Part shown: piece by piece, positions 62,406-64,000 of the stretch
Position numbering within the stretch: the stretch's first letter is position 1
Layout: each line of letters opens with the position of its first letter
Assembly (NCBI RefSeq): GCF_003601975.1
Contig: NZ_QZWZ01000016.1
Location: 104,772-168,771 of the forward strand
Length of the DNA: 64,000 nt
Origin: Mesorhizobium waimense
Lineage (GTDB): Bacteria; Pseudomonadota; Alphaproteobacteria; Rhizobiales; Rhizobiaceae
Direction of reading: 5' to 3'
Notes under the pieces: generated by a model
The model's input: only the letters and a program-made list of their open reading frames with translations
Told to the model about the DNA's origin: nothing
Database searches by the model: none
Position numbers and translations under genes: made by a program

Positions 62406-62551
62406 CCGGGCCGACGCGCCTGCCGCTGGATCGGCAAACGCTGAGCCGCAGGACGAGATCGGGATCCTCGAAACCATCCGGCGGGCCAAGGCGGGTAAAG
62501 CCGACCGGCTCCAAGCCGCGCTAGGGACGAAAAGCACGTCCGGACGACCAA

Positions 62552-63040
62552 TCAATTCGCCTTAAGCAACGTTCCATTGTATTGCTCGCCATCAATGAAA
62601 ACAATGGGAGTTCGGCCTTTAATTACGAATATCTTCACCTCTGGTCGATAAGCGTAGTGATAGTGGTACGTATTACACTGAAATAGAATGCCGTTGTCTA
62701 GTTTGTATATTTTGTCGTTGTCGCAACCATCAAATTCATCTGCGACGTGCGTCGTGAAAACGCTCCCGTCATGGAGGTAGGCGCTAACTTTCTCGTTACC
62801 AATAACTATGACCTCTCGTCCGCTGGCGATGACTATAGGCCGGTATTCGTAGAAATATTTGTATTCCTGACATTCCAGAACGCCACCTCCGTCGAGTTCG
62901 TACAGTTTGCCATACTCGCACCCTTGGAATTCGCCGGAGATTGTATATTGCTCAGCGGCTTGAGCCAGGCTGCAAAACGTGAGTGTGTGCGCCAAAAAAA
63001 GCCAAACCCCTCGCATCGCTCCTCCTGAGATTTTGAACAT
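62552..63040 (-). CDS. Exported protein with duplicated motif, AT-rich
   Basis: The 162-residue product has a signal peptide (cut near AQA-AEQY). The mature part consists of two similar repeats: GCEYGKLYELDGG...CQEYKYFYEYRPIV and CDNDKIYKLDNG...CNTYHYHYAYRPEV. Each has two cysteines that may pair. The DNA is clearly richer in A+T than its surroundings, and the gene is opposite to the rest of the element, so it looks like independently acquired cargo. Start 63040 or 63016 (MRGVWLFLAH). The function is unknown; no known toxin or adhesin motif is seen. Confidence 0.72.
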   Translation of the reverse strand: MFKISGGAMRGVWLFLAHTLTFCSLAQAAEQYTISGEFQGCEYGKLYELDGGGVLECQEYKYFYEYRPIVIASGREVIVIGNEKVSAYLHDGSVFTTHVADEFDGCDNDKIYKLDNGILFQCNTYHYHYAYRPEVKIFVIKGRTPIVFIDGEQYNGTLLKAN

Positions 63041-63260
63041 GGAACGATATTACAACTCCTTCCCTAGCGGATCGGGCGTTTCGGTCCAGTCGGTATCTAG
63101 AATGTGAATAGCGGCTGCCATTTTTGACGGGTTCTGAAAATTGGCCCGCACATTCCAATGACGAATTTCTCGTCGGCCGGTCGATGCTCTCCCACATAAA
63201 CGGTGATTGTAAGTTTTACATACGAGCGTATATAAAGATGACGTAGCACGAGATGCGCTC

Positions 63261-64000
63261 ATGAAGCCAGCAATTTCCTACCTTCGCGTCAGCACAATCG
63301 GCCAAGGCCGCTCCGGTCTCGGGATCGAGGCCCAACAGCAGGTCATAGCTCGGTTTGCCGAGGCCGAAGGCTTTGACATCGTCGGCGAGTTCGTCGAGGT
63401 CGAAACCGGCAAAGGCACCGACGCCCTCGAAAAGCGACCGCAACTTGCCGCCGCGCTCGCCACCGCAAAGAAAGCCGGTGCGCCGGTCGTCGTCGCAAAG
63501 CTAGACAGACTTAGCCGTGATGTCGCCTTCATCAGCGGCCTGATGGCAAAGCGCGTGCCCTTCATCGTGGCCGAGCTTGGTCGCGATACCGATCCGTTTA
63601 TGCTTCACATCTACGCGGCGCTTGCCGAGAAAGAGCGCGCGCTCATCAGTGGGCGCACAAAGCAGGCCCTGGCGGCGGCCAAGGCGCGCGGCGTCAAACT
63701 CGGCGGCCCGAAGATCACCGAAGCGGCTGCGCGCTCCCGTGAGGTCCGTACGGCCCGTGCCGATGCCTTTGCGGCTAATGTTGCCCCCATCATCGAGCAA
63801 ATTCGGGCGACCGGTGCTACCTCGCTGCGGCAGATCGCCAAGGCGCTTAATTCGCGTGGTATCGGAACCCCACGCGGCGGGACATGGTCAGCTATGCAGG
63901 TCAGTGACGTGCTCAAGCGGGTGTCGGCAGCGTCGGAGCCACGTGAAGCCGAGCCGGAGGAACCGGAGGAGCCCGAGATCGAGCGCGATGAGATCATGAC
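63261..64000 (+). CDS. Serine recombinase (resolvase/invertase family), cut by window edge
   Basis: The visible 246 residues start MKPAISYLRVSTIGQGRSGL with the catalytic serine in the SYLRVST motif. VVAKLDRLSRDVAFI and AALAEKERALISGRTKQAL, typical of the resolvase domain and its long helix, follow. A helix-turn-helix-like part comes next (SLRQIAKALNSRGIGTPRGG) and then a glutamate/proline-rich tail. The frame is still open at the window edge. An A/T-rich stretch with a probable promoter lies just upstream (about 63200-63240). It could serve inversion, resolution of multimers, or a second mobile unit within the island. Confidence 0.9.
   Translation, partial: MKPAISYLRVSTIGQGRSGLGIEAQQQVIARFAEAEGFDIVGEFVEVETGKGTDALEKRPQLAAALATAKKAGAPVVVAKLDRLSRDVAFISGLMAKRVPFIVAELGRDTDPFMLHIYAALAEKERALISGRTKQALAAAKARGVKLGGPKITEAAARSREVRTARADAFAANVAPIIEQIRATGATSLRQIAKALNSRGIGTPRGGTWSAMQVSDVLKRVSAASEPREAEPEEPEEPEIERDEIM

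Larger units (their letters stand above)
57204..64000. mobile_element. Integrated element at tRNA-Val, left part only
   Basis: The element starts at the tRNA-Val fragment, with a tyrosine integrase gene 170 bp inside. It continues past the window with an AlpA/excisionase-like gene, small unknown genes, a primase-helicase, a terminase small subunit and a serine recombinase. No capsid, tail, portal, large terminase, relaxase or type IV secretion gene is visible in these 6.8 kb. It could be a phage satellite, a defective prophage or an integrative island. Confidence 0.8.

Overview
The window is a piece of a high-GC alphaproteobacterial chromosome, most likely a Mesorhizobium-like member of the Rhizobiales. 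Supporting signs are the core gene set and order (ppiD-like, trpD, trpC, moaC, moeA, lexA, comEC, gltX), a GTTC-N7-GTTC SOS box in front of lexA, rhizobial palindromic repeats, and small families frequent in rhizobia (DUF982, DUF1289, DUF971, TIGR02281-type aspartic protease). The species is inferred from remembered family patterns, not from a search.

0-25 kb is mainly housekeeping. It holds gltX, a decayed comEC, lexA, and a kynureninase/formamidase pair placed between lexA and moeA. The tightly packed minus-strand operon ppiD-like > trpD > trpC > moaC > moeA follows. Next come tpiA, secG, an L,D-transpeptidase, pyrG, an NCS1 transporter, dusA, cobT, a sensor histidine kinase and a thermonuclease-like protein. 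25-44 kb mixes DNA repair (UDG-like, AlkD-like), an Lrp regulator preceded by a composite palindromic repeat, a polar amino-acid ABC transporter lacking its ATPase, molybdenum cofactor genes (mobB, mobA, moaA), two regulator/target pairs with visible operators (MarR/hydrolase, TetR/SDR), a frameshifted rhodanese gene and a large L,D-transpeptidase.

44.5-57.2 kb is the most unusual part. A class III nucleotide cyclase with TPRs is followed by a 1437-residue protein that joins a cytochrome P450, two membrane helices and a DyP-type peroxidase. Then come a Crp/Fnr regulator on the opposite strand, a 1225-residue protein carrying both a subtilisin-like (S8) site and a thermolysin-like HExxH site, and a translationally coupled metallo-beta-lactamase-fold protein. 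A perfect TGTGA-N6-TCACA site lies upstream of the dual protease and a 9/10 match lies upstream of the P450-peroxidase. The cluster may therefore be a cAMP/Crp-controlled oxidation and proteolysis system. I do not recognise it as a described system.

From 57.2 kb to the right edge lies an integrated element. Its left end is the 3' part of a tRNA-Val(CAC) gene. It carries a tyrosine integrase, an AlpA/excisionase-like protein, small unknown genes, a D5/P4-type primase-helicase, a nested dyad repeat that could be an origin, a terminase small subunit, an AT-rich secreted-protein gene and a serine recombinase cut by the window edge. The visible order resembles a phage satellite more than a complete prophage, but the right end cannot be seen.
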